DNA of 64,000 bases from Plenodomus lindquistii (lineage: Eukaryota; Ascomycota; Dothideomycetes; Pleosporales; Leptosphaeriaceae), in NCBI GenBank assembly GCA_025504975.1, contig JANUWI010000015.1, positions 310,001-374,000 of the forward strand, written 5' to 3'. Positions 21,656-33,475 of the stretch are shown piece by piece. Numbering within the stretch: the stretch's first letter is position 1; each line of letters opens with the position of its first letter. Under the pieces are notes generated by a model, which did no database searches, was not told the origin of the DNA, and saw only the letters and a list, made by a program, of their open reading frames with translations. Both the position numbers and the translations under genes were made by a program.

Positions 21656-24600
21656 TCATCTCATGTTGCTCCTTCCACTCGTGTTTGTACTCCCACTTCG
21701 ACTGCGGTCCACAAACTCGGCTGACGCTTCCAAATGGCTGCCTGCGTCGTACACGTCGCGCTGCAAGCTGTCCTGTGTTACGTGTTGTTGGACATAGCCC
21801 GTACTGAGCGGTCGATCTGCTTCGGCGTGCATGTGAGCTGGAGGCGCAAATGGTCCGGCAATGTCGCTGATGGCATTGTTGCGGTACATGCTTGACGCTG
21901 CAGATTGCCCAGGCGAGCGTTCAGGTGACGGTGATGGCTCAGACCCAAACGGCAGTCGAATGCGACCGCCAGGTTCTAGATGTTGACTCCGCCGATCAGC
22001 GCCAAATAGAGGAGTCCCTGGTGTGGATGCGTCCATCACTGTCGACAACCGATTAGGGATGACTGCGTTCTCTACTGACGCAGTACGCCTGGAGTTCTTC
22101 CGTGGTATCGTTGGTGTTCGACTGGGAGGTCCTTGATGCGTGACGCGGGATGCGCGTGACCCGATTCTACTTGGTAACTCGATGCCTCCGCCAAGCTCGA
22201 GGTTGCCTAATGATGGTGCAATGGCTGATATTCGATTGACTGGAATGTACTCCTCGTCATCACTGGAATAGGAGTCACTGTCGGATAGCCTTCTAGCACG
22301 CCCAGCTAGGACGTCGGCAGGTGCTACACCAGCTGAATGCAAGGAGCGAGGGGAGGTTTCTGAGGCCTGCTGCGAGCGAGGCGAGGTTTCGGAAACATGC
22401 TGAGATCGTGGCGAGGTGTCAATGGCAGGTGGAGCGCGCGGCGGTGAAGTCTTGGTGAGCTTCTGCACGCGCGGTGGTGTATCTGGGCTGTCGCGGTATG
22501 GCTCTTGCACCACCTCTGGCGACTCGACATCCTCTTCAACGGCCATCATCTGAGGAGGCATGCGTGTGCTACGAACGACCTCGAATCCTTTGCCCTTCTC
22601 TTTCTTACGACCGCCGAAAAGATTGAGACTCTTGAACCAGCCTGTGGCAGAGGACACGGGGCTCATAGGGTCGGCTGGACCGGTCTTCAGTTTCCGCGTG
22701 GGCTGGGATGATAGGGCAGGTCCGCGCAAGCCGTAGTAGAAATCCGACTCGCGCACCGAGTAGTCCGTGTTATTGCGTCGCTCTAGATTGGGGTCCGAGT
22801 CGTCCCGATTCATTCGCAAGTACGCTGGGGCCGGCGTGCCAGATCCACGCGAGGGACCCTCACCAGCAGCCGCGCCGTGGTAGGCAGTGTCGACATCGAC
22901 ATCATCTGTGTAAGGTGAGTCAGTAATGTCGGCTGTTCGAAGTGGTTCCTTGCGCAGCGAGCCGGGCTTCATCGACTCCATCGTCTCTTTCCGTGGGCGA
23001 GGTGGCCGATAATATGGATCTGAGGCGTCCAGTGCTGGTCCTATTGCATGCTGTCGGGGGCCTGGAGTAGATCCATCTGCAAGGAAGGTAAACGGTGTTG
23101 CATTGATGCCTGGTGTGCCCGGACTTGTGTTGCCATAGCCTTGGCTGAAATCATCAAACCCGACACTGGCGCGTTGGCTGTCACGGTCGTACGGCCCGTT
23201 CAGCAGGATACCAGAGCTTGCAGACATACTGCGCGACCGACTACCCATGAGCTGTATGCTTTTATTCTCGTCATGAAGCATAGCAGCGTTCGATCCAAGA
23301 CTACCCCGTTTCCCTCTTTGCACATTGCGGTTGCGTTTGGACAGCTGACGCTTGCCAAACACCTTCGTCAGGCCACCTCTTTGATCCGCTCCTACACCAC
23401 CAAGCCTGGCAGCTATTTCAATGATGGTTTGAAGCGAATTGAGGAAAAAGCCAAACACGAGGACGATGGCGTGCAGTAGCAGAATGGCATAGCCAATCCA
23501 TCCCTTGGAATCCTCAGAAACTTTGAGAGACGGAGCAAATGCGACCATGAGTAGGATTATGCACAGTCGAACGGCCGAGTAGAAGGTGTGATAGGCGTTC
23601 ATGGATGTGTTCGATTGAAACGGCCGGAACGCATGTAAAGTTAGGATTAAGATTACTTCGCATATTGCGAGAATGATGATTTGGGCAATGCCAGAAGGCT
23701 GCATAGCGCCAATGGCAATGCCACGTATGATGGTTAGCAGTACAGGTATGAAAGCAAATGGTGCGGCGTCATCCGAGTAAGTGTTGTAAAGGGGTCCATA
23801 CGTAAGGACTGTAGGTAGGTCGTCGAAGAGGTGGGCGCGAGGTCGAGTCGTGAAAATGAACCAGAATATCCATGTGGCAAAGCCAGCGATCAGCAAAAGA
23901 AGGACAACGGCCGGTGCAACTACTGATGCTGGGGAGCGTGGGCCAACCACGAGCTGGAACAAGGAGATGGCGACGATGGGCAGCATGAAGTAGTTGAACA
24001 CAACCCTAACGATGCATCCTGCCGTAAAAGCCCAGTTCTTCCCTGTCAGATCGCCGTCCTGGGTCTTGGTCACCCATCGCTGTACCCATCGGGCGAGGAA
24101 TCCAAGCTGAGCAAGAAGAACCACGATGGCGATGAGAACCACGAGGAAGACAGCCATGCATGCCCATATGTCGCGCTCACGAGTCATCCCAATGTATTGC
24201 CCAAGTCGCGTCATTCCGTAGGTCCCGTTGGTGAAGTAAATGCCGTCAATGAGGCTCTTGGAGCCATTACCATGGCTGACGAAGCTCTGGTTGAACAACA
24301 GGACCGACCAGCTGGCTTGGCTAACGACAGGCTGGAAGAAACCAGGATAGTTGAGACTGAGACTACCAGCCAAAACGGCGAACTGAATGTATTGCAGGCA
24401 GTCCCCGAACCCAGGTGTGACCAAACGTATCAAGTCCTCATCTCGGCCATAATTACTGGTCCAGCGAAAAATGTTGGTGGTACCCCAAGGACTGCACGTC
24501 GCCGCAAAGACGGTGGCCACCGCCACAAGCGCGAGTACAGCGGCAGGGAGGTAACAAAGTGTGTCGGACAGCTTCTTGCCTAAATCCGGGGTAATGTTTG

Positions 24601-25554
24601 CGGAAATACAGCCCAAGGTTTGTGCTTCAGCGTTCCCCGAGACTATTCGTAACGTTGACAACCAAGTCGCGAAAGAGTAAGTGCTGTGGAAGTCGTGTCC
24701 TACGCTCACGGCGGGAAGCGAGTATGGGTCGCTCGCGTTGCCCCCGTTTTCGGGAAATCTGGGCGCAAGTGGGCAAGTGCCATTGATCACGGACTGACAA
24801 AACTGTTCAGGTGGCGAAGACCAGGCAGAGTATGTGAGGACCTTGGTGTTCCAAAAGAGTGTCGCAAACTTGTTGTTTTGCTGATCTAGATTCACGATCT
24901 TCCCAAGCGTGTTGTTGGGGTCAGACCATCTCTCGTCATTTGGGCCGGGCAACGTGCCATATTGTGCTTGGCCACTGACATTACCTAGACAAGTGGCAAT
25001 GGTCAGCAGGCTTCACGTTGCTTCAATGTTTCCCAAAGACGTACCATATATAGTGACATTAAGTCTATGCGTGGGGTTCTCCGTGTCAAATTTTGCCCAA
25101 ACGTGCATCGGGGTGAATTGGAGATATGGTGATCGTGCCGCATCATTGAGGTAGACCTTCTGAAGACAGTTCTCAAAGTTGATGAACACCTAGTCATCTT
25201 TGTTAGTGAATGATCTGCGAGGAGTACGCAGTAGACAGAAAGATGCATGACTACGTCCGAGTCATTTCACATGTCAAAGGGCCGAAGATGGCCAAATTCG
25301 TAGAAAGACCTCTAGACTTCCGAGGACATGCACCTTCCCCCCCTCTCCGGAATTATACGTACGGCGCTTGTGAGTGGGAGCCATGACGCTATGCACAGCA
25401 ACATCAGGGCCGGAAGTAGGTGGAGTGCCGGCGTTATGCATTGTTTCCGTCTGGATCGCGGCGGGCGTTGTGTGGGCTCGGTTGAGGGCACGTCGGGTTG
25501 CCTCTGCGCCGGCGATGTTTGAGCGCCAACGCGCGTTGTCGTGATTGCCATCAT
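21656..25554 (-). CDS. TRP-like ion channel with ML-like domain (Flc/Pkd2-type)
   Basis: This is a fungal TRP-like membrane protein, the family that includes yeast Flc proteins and fission yeast Pkd2, involved in calcium handling, ER flavin transport and wall maintenance. Exon 1 (ATG 25552-25554, or a downstream Met) carries a signal-type helix ALMLLCIASWLPLTSA. A lumenal ML-like region follows (FINFENCLQKVYLND, HVWAKFDTENPTHRLNVTIY), joined by introns near 25198-25315 and about 24987-25047. About nine membrane segments follow, e.g. LVVLIAIVVLLAQLGFLA and IIILAICEVILILTLHAF. The long cytosolic tail (roughly the last 550 residues) is disordered and has repeated ETSPRSQ/DTSPRSQ motifs, likely proline-directed phosphosites. 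The exact donor of the first intron is uncertain. Confidence 0.85.
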
Positions 25555-26461
25555 CTCCCTGAGGCCCGCCACTTCATGTTCCCTTCTGTATGTCTCTGGC
25601 CGAGCGCGACGGTGATTGGCTAAGAGGTGCTTGGTGGTGTGAAGTGCGCCGGAGGGCCTGCAGCACGTGTCGTTGGCGATGGCGGGAGGGTTGAGCGGCG
25701 AGGGGCCCAAAAGAAAAGCGTGAGATGCAGGCGTGAAAATAGGTGTTGACGTCGACTGGCGGGTGCAGCTGAATGGGTAGCACAGCAGGCGAGGGTAAGC
25801 CTGCTGGGAGTGAAACTGAGGCGTCAGGAAGCTGCGGCGATGTGCTGGCAGGGGCGATGGGGCCAGACGACGTAATCAGCAGCGACGAGCCATGGCAAAG
25901 GGCGCTGGTAGGGTAACGGGTGGTATAGCGAGTGTACGAATAAAAGGTAGGGTAGGGTGATGGCGACAGTGAGGTCCAACCAGCTGGTCACGGAAACTCC
26001 TGAGGCGAATGTTTAGCAGTGGGGTGCGCGCAGCGGATCAGGGCCCTCGACCAAGCAAGCCGCGGCGCTAAGAGGCTCGTATTTGCTGCACGGTGCGCTG
26101 CCTCTGTTTGGGCCTTTGCGACGACTCGACGGCTGGCCGCAGCTGAGATGGCGATGGGAACAGTGTTCGTAATACGCTGCGTGGGCGCGCAACAACAACA
26201 GCAATGCTCGTCTGAGGCGACGAACAAGGCGGCAACCCCGTCTTAGCACCCATGCTATCAGCCGGTATTGCGCAACGTCATCATCATGCCGCTAGAGAAC
26301 GCTCTGTGTAAACAAGAGAGCTTTTACCCACGCAGTCACCAGTCACCCGTCACCAGTCACCGTCTGCTTGATCGCGGTCAGGACCACTGCAGTTCTCACC
26401 CACGAGACAGACTGCCCCGGACAGCAGGGCAAAGCCCTGATTGGTTGTAGTTTGACGATTC

Positions 26462-26470
26462 TATATAAAG
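26462..26470 (+). promoter_or_regulatory. TATA-like box TATATAAAG
   Basis: A perfect TATATAAAG lies 65 bp upstream of the next ATG (26535) in an otherwise gene-free 3-kb stretch. It could drive a short coding or non-coding transcript; there is no supporting domain. Confidence 0.3.
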
Positions 26471-26534
26471 CGTCTTCCATAGCACTTCTAGGCTGTTCTC
26501 GCTAACAGCAGCCAAGCCGGTGCCGCTGGCGGAT

Positions 26535-26654
26535 ATGTACACCACCTCTAGACTATCCACACTTCTCGACGTCTTGTCTTCTTTCCAGCGACCCCGCCTA
26601 CACTGCTCCCCGATAGTTGTCGGTATCGCGAGCTCACTCCTGTGGTGTTGTTAG
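26535..26654 (+). CDS. Short ORF downstream of TATA box (doubtful)
   Basis: A 39-codon frame starting MYTTSRLSTLLDVLSS and ending SSLLWCC-stop lies about 70 bp after the TATA-like box. No family is recognised, and chance is quite possible at this length. It is recorded only because of the promoter-like context. Confidence 0.15.
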   Translation: MYTTSRLSTLLDVLSSFQRPRLHCSPIVVGIASSLLWCC

Positions 26655-28549
26655 GCAAACGTCCATTGCTTGTTGAGACTTGGTAGGCCCAAACAGCTCT
26701 AGCCTGTGTGGCGCAGCTCGCCGGCTATTTTAGGTGCATGGGCGATCGTTTCATGCCTGCCAAATGTGCATCTGCTGATTATGCGAATCGTCTCCTTACC
26801 ACCTTACATAACAAGGCACCAACTCATCGCCATGCATTTTGTTCGAGTGATGAAGCAACGGTATCCCACTATGTTACAGTTGGCTGTCAACGATCTACCC
26901 CTCACAAAAAATGATGGGGCCGTGCATACGGTTGGGAGGCGTGTCAAGCTAGTCGTGGACATACTTCTTCGTCTTTCTCTGACTCCAACATTCCGCATGC
27001 GCGCTCAACCCAATGGCTCAGCCAAGCGAGGGTCCTGATACGGCACTCTCGAATCTAGCATGGCTTCGATGCGCTGAAGCCTGGGGAATCCACAATGGAC
27101 GTCCTGGCAGCGACTTGCTGAGACTTGGAGAAGACTGCTCAGAGGTGCTCGACTCGATACTGCAATGGAAGCTAACAAGGCAACGGCCACCTCCAGGGGC
27201 GTGTGCACGATTATTGTCACGTGCAGGTTTATCGATAACGTCAGCAAGTCCCGGCACCCACGTGGTTATTGACCGTTGCTCAACGCCAATGGTCTATGTG
27301 ACCGCTTCCTAGTTTTACTAGATCAGCAAACAGCATAACCTTATTCACTGGCCTCAAGTACTCACTTACGACCAGACTTCTCGACACTTTCCCTCCAAGT
27401 CATTAAGCCTGAGCCTCGCCAAAGCATGCGGCTGTAGGGCAGGTGTTCCTTTTCCTGTCACAGCGTCAACTAAGCTGTAAAAAAATTCAAGCTACCCTCC
27501 TACATTCACCAAGGGTCGCTGTAGTGGTTTCGAGGGTTGCCCTTACACACAAGTTGGCACAGCATCTACGGCCTGCCCTTGACCGGTATTGAATATCAAG
27601 AGCATGCGATCCGTGTTTAAGTGCGAGAAGATCATGGGTTGCTTCAACTTCCTGCGCAAATTATTTTTCAAGGTACTCCAAAAGCATTCGAACGCCACTA
27701 ACCGTTCGGTATTACCGCATCCAGCTACAACCAGCCTCAAAAGTTTTGGCGTCTGTCAGCTGGGATGTGGAAGCGCCACCACTCGAACTAATTATCCAAG
27801 CGTCAGATCCCATGTTCACTGAGTGCTCTTATCGTAGGCAAATCTATGCAGAATACGCAGTGCGCTGCATGCAGTCGACACACTTGGGCTGTGTTGTTGC
27901 AGAATGCTGTCTTCGTGCGGTACCACAGTCTACCACACCTATAACACATCTACCCAGGGTTGCAATCACGCGAAAGGACTGGATACATCAATTCGCCTAA
28001 GCGGATTGTGGGTATGCTCAGCTCAAGCCACAACTCAACGAGTTTGTGTATGTTCTGGAACGGCACGATGAGTCTGGAGTCACTGCTAGGTATCGTCGAC
28101 TTATTCTAAAGAGCTGCTGATGCTAAGTTGTGGCTTGTTCAGCTGCGCCCTAGTATGTATCGCCATTACTTGTAAGTCAGACTACGCGATGTTGGACTTT
28201 GACAGACACTGATCACAACACATTCTGTAGAATTGCCTTGTGCTCTTCGCAAGCAGCCATCTGGACAATCGTGTGCCAGTGAATGTACATGTTCTGCAAG
28301 GCATCTTGAAAGTTGAGGGCACATGGAATAGCTGGCTTGGACCGGACGGTTACCCCTGACGCGGATCCACACGCTAACGGACCCAGCCCATTACAGACGT
28401 AGCAATCTGTTTTAGGAAACCATACTCCAAAAGCGTTAGTACCCAAGGCCATCCAGAACCATATATGCTTAAAGTGAACAGCAATTCTCACCGTCAAGAA
28501 CTGAATCAATCCCGCACGCCTTCGCGTGACTTCGCGTTCTTCGAACAAT

Positions 28550-30242
28550 ATGCGTTTATCTGTGTTGTTCCTTTGTCTTTCGCCTGCATTAGCATTGGCC
28601 GCGAAGAGTAAGGATGGTACGTGCGGTGGCAGGATAGGAAACACCTGTGTAGGATCCAGTATGTCTTTCAATCATTGCTCGTAGCAAAGACAGACTGTTG
28701 TAGGATGGGGTGATTGCTGTTCGCAATACGGTTGGTAAGTCGCGGCGAGTTACACCTACACCCCGTATACTAACATAGCATCCAAGGTGCGGGAGCTCAA
28801 GCGCCTACTGCAAGGCCGGCTGCCAGTCAAAGTTCGGGAAATGTACAGGAGCGAATGCAAACCCCAAGCCGTCATCTGCAAAGTCGTCTTCAACTGGTTT
28901 CCGCACTTCCACTTCGACTAGGAAATCCTCCCCGGCGAGCCCCACACAGGCAGTCTCTACGAACACACGATGCGGGCCATCTTATGGTGGTAAGACCTGC
29001 CTCGGAAGCCAATGGGGCAACTGCTGCAGTCAATAGTAAGTGTTTCATAAACAACCTTTTTGAACCAATCATGCTAATGACGCCAAAGTTCTTACTGCGG
29101 ATCGACCAAGGGTAAGAACTGATCTAGGCCGTGCATGGCTTTGACTGACGAGACTAGACTATTGCGCGCCTGAAAAATGACAAAAAGGGTTTGGACTTTG
29201 TGGATCCTTCGTATCTTCCAGCAGCCGCTTGAAGCCTTCCTCGTCCAAGACCACGATACGGTCGACTTCGAAATCGAGTGTAGTCTCACGCACTACGTCG
29301 AAGGCTAATGTCGTAGTGTCGAAGAATACGCCACGGTCGACTTCCAAATCAAGTGCAAGCTCGCGCGCTACATCGACGGCTAGTGTTCTGGTATTGAAGA
29401 CCAGTACCTTGAGCAGTGCTAGTCTCTCCTTGCCATCCAGCTCGTCGATATACAGCTCGTCGTCGTCTATTGTCAGCCCAGTCTCATCCTCAGCATCCGT
29501 TTCATCGAAAGAGGGCAGTTCGACGTCAGATACTATATCATATAGCTCCACCGTCGCCCCATCGCCCAGTCCTGAGGCGCCGTCATCTCTCGCATCCTCT
29601 TCGCTTATCGACTCGTCTTCATCTATACCGTCATCTGCATCACTCGCTTCGTCATCTTCGCCTGCACCAATCACCTCAACCAGCACGTCTGCTCCCGCTA
29701 CCACGCCCTCACCCCAACCCCTCAAATGCCCAACCAACGCTCCCTTCTACATCGGCGTCGATCCCGTAGACCCAAGCTCCACTCGGCCTCACGGACGACT
29801 AAAGATTGGCCTCAACTCTGAGAAGAATCGCTATGATCTCCTCACATCGTTTGTACCTACCGATCCCGGATTCAATGATGCGACTGTGTTCGTGCAGTCT
29901 CAATTCCCGTTTGGCAGATTGAATGTTCTAGGCACGGCCATATTTGCCTCTGCAGACGACAATTGGACTTCATCCGCGTTATATGCTGCCGACGCCGCTC
30001 AACTCGCAGCTCAACCACCAGATCCTGCCTCTGGTAGCAGAGACAAATTAGCTTGGTCCTACCGGGACGCAACGTTGACGCCCAATGTACTCTATTGTCC
30101 TGGGCCTGGGAGTACTCAATCGCAATTATGGCAGTGCGACACAGAAATCTTCGTTGCAAACCCTCCCAGGGATAAATTTTGCTTCGAGATTCGTTTTACG
30201 ATAGAGTGCGACGAGCGAATCATAGCATTACCTATTGCATGA
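28550..30242 (+). pseudogene. Secreted CBM18 (hevein-like) chitin-binding protein with one in-frame TGA
   Basis: This is a five-exon gene rebuilt from splice sites. ATG 28550 encodes a signal peptide (MRLSVLFLCLSPALALAA). A first chitin-binding CBM18 module follows: CGGRIGNTCVGSRWGDCCSQ, then YGWCGSSSAYCKAGCQSKFG. Introns are at 28659-28703, 28735-28786, 29036-29088 and 29112-29157. The second module starts RCGPSYGGKTCLGSQWGNCC and reads YCAPEK-TGA-QKGFGLC; the TGA at 29178-29180 replaces the cysteine expected in this module. The frame then runs on through a Ser/Thr-rich mucin-like linker to a C-terminal domain (CPTNAPFYIGVDPVDPSS ... CDTEIFVANPPRDKFCFEIR) that I do not recognise. CBM18 proteins bind chitin in walls and can shield fungi from chitinases. 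If the TGA is real, only a one-and-a-half-module secreted protein would be made. Confidence 0.75.
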
Positions 30243-30883
30243 ATGCAACAACTTCGAGCTTGATATAAGCTCAGCTCTTCATCTAAGCTTAGAATTTTTG
30301 ACAACTGTCGTATGGCGATATTTGTCCATAATAGTGATCGTTCTCTGACGTACTCCTGAGTAGAATTGTTTTCTAAAAAGTATCTTTCGCGTGTTGTGAC
30401 ATCTGATCGAAAGAAAGGTATGGTTTTACACTCGCTTATCGATACCCGGCAATCACTCGTCATCCTGCCCGGTCCGCTGGAGCCGCAAACACCAACCACC
30501 TCACTTTCATGCTATATCAGCATTCCGCCGAAACATTAATCAATTTTTGGAAGGTCGGTGAACACCACTCGGCACCCAAGCAAGGCATCCCGCTGGTATC
30601 AACGGCTCATCATCAAGAAGGATCAAGCTCGACGTCTGCCCAGCGCCGGCTTAATTCCAGTAGGACAAGCCCCATAAAGCTTCCTTGGCACACGTCTAAT
30701 TGAGGCAGGTGCGTACCTCGCAGCACCTTGGCAATGATTGTCACTCCAACGGAATGGCGATGAAAGATGGGGTGCTGCCCGAATACCCGGACCAGCTATA
30801 AGCGCGTCATGTCCGACCTGCATTAACAAAGCTGCATCGCGCACTCTCGAACTCTTGAAAAGATATCCTCGAGCGCTTGCGAG
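30243..30883. other. Intergenic region
   Basis: About 640 bp between the CBM18 gene and the dipeptidyl-peptidase gene. No gene is seen; it should hold the peptidase promoter. Confidence 0.5.
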
Positions 30884-33137
30884 ATGATGGTGATGCAGTC
30901 TGCAGTCTTGGCAGCCGGCCTCCTGCTGGGATCGGCGAATGCTCTGACTACCGAGTATGTATATTGATCAAGGTACTAGTCCCAGCTAACGAAAGAAGGT
31001 CAATGCTAGCCGCGCCTCGCAGAAGTACCGGTATCCTCAGTCCGAAAGGCGTACGTGACTATTCTAATGCTCTGGCGACACAAAATTGACTAACCAGGAT
31101 CGAGCTCTCTTTACTGAGACCAAGTTCAACTGGACAAGCGAGAAATCGACAACGAGCTGGTATTTCATCGATACCACTACCGGTGAAACTACGAAGGCAC
31201 CGTTCGGCAGCGCCGTCTCTGAGCTCGTTTGGGTCGGCGACACCGAGGACAGCATTCTCTACATCAATACTACCAACGACGCCATTCCTGGAGGTGTGAC
31301 GCTCTACACCGCGGACCTTTCTGGCGACTCTTTTGAGCCAACATTGGTCGCATCGTTGCATGCGCCTCTGTCGGGATTGAAGGCAGTCAAGACTGAATCT
31401 GGTGCTATAAACTTCGTCGGTAACGCCCTTGCCTACGAAAGCAACGGCACAGCGTACAACGAGGAGCTCGTGACAGCCCCCAAGAGTCTTGGTCAGCTAT
31501 ACGACTCAAACTTTGTCCGCCACTGGAACTACTACATCACTGCTGAGCGATATGCTGTCTTCAGCGGTGTTCTCAATGCTGGGAACGGGAGCTACTCTTA
31601 TGCCGGCGAGCTCAAGAACCTCCTATCAGGCATGAACTATACCGTCACCCGCCCTGAGAGCCCAGTTCAAGGGTCCTCGAGTGACCCTGGCGACTACGAT
31701 CTGTCTCCGGATGGTAGCACCGTAGCGTTCCGCTCGAAGGCTCCAGAGCTTCCCAAGGCAAACTATACTGCTAGCTATATTTATATCGTGCCTCACGACG
31801 GCTCCGAAGTTGCCGTTCAAGTTAACGGTCCAGGTTCAAGCGCACCCGAAACTGCGCAAGGTGCTTCAGGCTACCCCACATGGTCTCACGACAGCAAGAA
31901 GCTAGCATATGGGCAGCAAGATGGCATTGATTATGAGTCTGATCGTTTCAAGCTCTATGTTGCAGACATCGACGATCTGAGCTCGCAAGTTAAGTCTGTC
32001 GCAGAAGACTGGGATTCGACTCCATCCGGTCTCCAGTGGAGCCCAGACGATGCTGATCTTTGGGTCACCTCAGAGTTGCATGCTGCTACAAGGCTGTGGC
32101 TCGTGCCTGCAGATGCGCCTGCAGACTTCAAGCCTGTCAACTTCACCGGGCCCGACACAGTTCTTTCCGACTTTGCCGTGCTTCCTGACGGCTCGGCTTT
32201 TGTTTCAGCCGCAGCTAGTTGGACAAGCCGCATCTTCTACACGCAATACCCGGGCCACGACAAGAAGGTACTCTTCACCGCCAATGAGGTCGATCCTGAA
32301 CTTGAAGGCTTGAAGCCAGATTCCGTGAGCAACTTCTGGATCACCAACGACGATGGTGACGAGATCCAAACATTCGTCTTCTACCCTTCAGGCTTCGACC
32401 CAAGCAAGAAGTACCCACTCGCCTTCATCATCCACGGTGGCCCTCAATCCACTCAAGGAGACAACTGGAGCGTCCGCTGGAATCTCCGTCTGTGGGCTGA
32501 ACAAGGCTTTGTCGTGACTTCCACTCAGTTCACCGGCTCTCCATCCTATAGCCAAGCCTTCACCGATAAAATCCAAGCCAACTGGGGCGGAACACCCTAC
32601 ACTGATCTGGTCAAGGTGTTCGAGCACCTGCGCGACAATGTCGACTACATTGACACCGACCGCGCCATCGCTGCAGGAGCTTCATTCGGCTGCTACATGA
32701 CCAACTGGATCCAGGGTCACGACCTCGGCCGCGAATTCAAAGCGCTCGTCTGCCACGACGGCAAGATCAACCAAGTCGGTTCCTACGCCACCGACGAACT
32801 CTGGTTCATCCAGCGCGACAACAACGGCACGGTCTGGAACGAGCGCGCAAACTACGAGCTATGGGATCCCCTTGCGCATTTTGCCAATGCCAGCACGCCT
32901 GAATTCATCATCCACAATGATCTTGATTACCGTGTTGTCCAGGCCGAAGGATTGCAGACTTTCAATATCCTACAGAGTCTTGGTGTGCCGAGTCGGTTCT
33001 TGCATTTCCCAGATGAGGGACATTGGGTCACGAACAGGCAGAACAGTTTGTTGTGGCATAAGGCTATTTTCAACTGGATTAGGTATTATACTGGTCTGGA
33101 TGAAGAGTTGATGACTGATGGTGTCATTACTCAGTAG
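30884..33137 (+). CDS. dppV: Secreted dipeptidyl-peptidase V (S9 family)
   Basis: This is an extracellular serine peptidase of the S9C type that removes N-terminal dipeptides, as in Aspergillus DppV. ATG 30884 starts a signal peptide (MMVMQSAVLAAGLLLGSANA). A small exon (MLAAPRRSTGILSPKG) lies between introns 30955-30998 and 31051-31097, and a long exon runs to the stop at 33137. A beta-propeller-like N-terminal part precedes the alpha/beta-hydrolase domain. The oxyanion region is FIIHGGPQ, the nucleophile elbow GASFGCYM with catalytic Ser, the acid in HNDLDYRV, and the His in FPDEGHWV. The length of about 720 residues matches the family. Several NxS/T sites fit a secreted glycoprotein. Confidence 0.9.
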
Positions 33138-33475
33138 CTGATATAGACTGAGATGCGCAATCATTGCCATTGATGGGGCCGCTCAATCGCTATACTGGAT
33201 TGTAAAGAGTGTGCCATTTCTTGTCTTATGTCAATATGCTCACTCATGTATGCACCCAAACCATTTAGTTCCTAGCACTGTGCATGAAGGTTGACATTTA
33301 TTAACTACTAAGAGAAGAATACTTGAGACAGTTACGGGCAAACTAATGGCAAGTATTGCATGACTTAGACAACATGACGGAGTCCGGCAATCTCACTGAA
33401 GATACGTCGGCCTTCCTCACAGGCAAGGTGGACAAGTAGCACCGTACTTGTGCACTATTAGACTGTCTCGGCAGC
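33138..33475. other. Convergent 3' intergenic region
   Basis: About 340 bp between the convergent dppV and P450 genes. Nothing else is recognised. Confidence 0.5.

Larger units (their letters stand above)
25555..28549. other. 3-kb intergenic region, no confident gene
   Basis: Only short frames without recognisable domains are present. Notable items are a short direct repeat of AGTCACC units at about 26335-26365 and a strong TATA-like box at 26462-26470 upstream of a 39-codon frame, both listed separately. The region includes the TRP-like promoter (left) and the CBM18 promoter (right). TA-rich or transposon sequence is not obvious. Confidence 0.45.

Noticed and set aside
28213..28671. 152-codon minus-strand frame upstream of the CBM18 gene
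   Set aside because: It overlaps the signal peptide and first module of the better-supported plus-strand gene.
29159..29737. Acidic 192-codon minus-strand frame
   Set aside because: It is the antisense shadow of the Ser/Thr-rich linker of the CBM18 protein.
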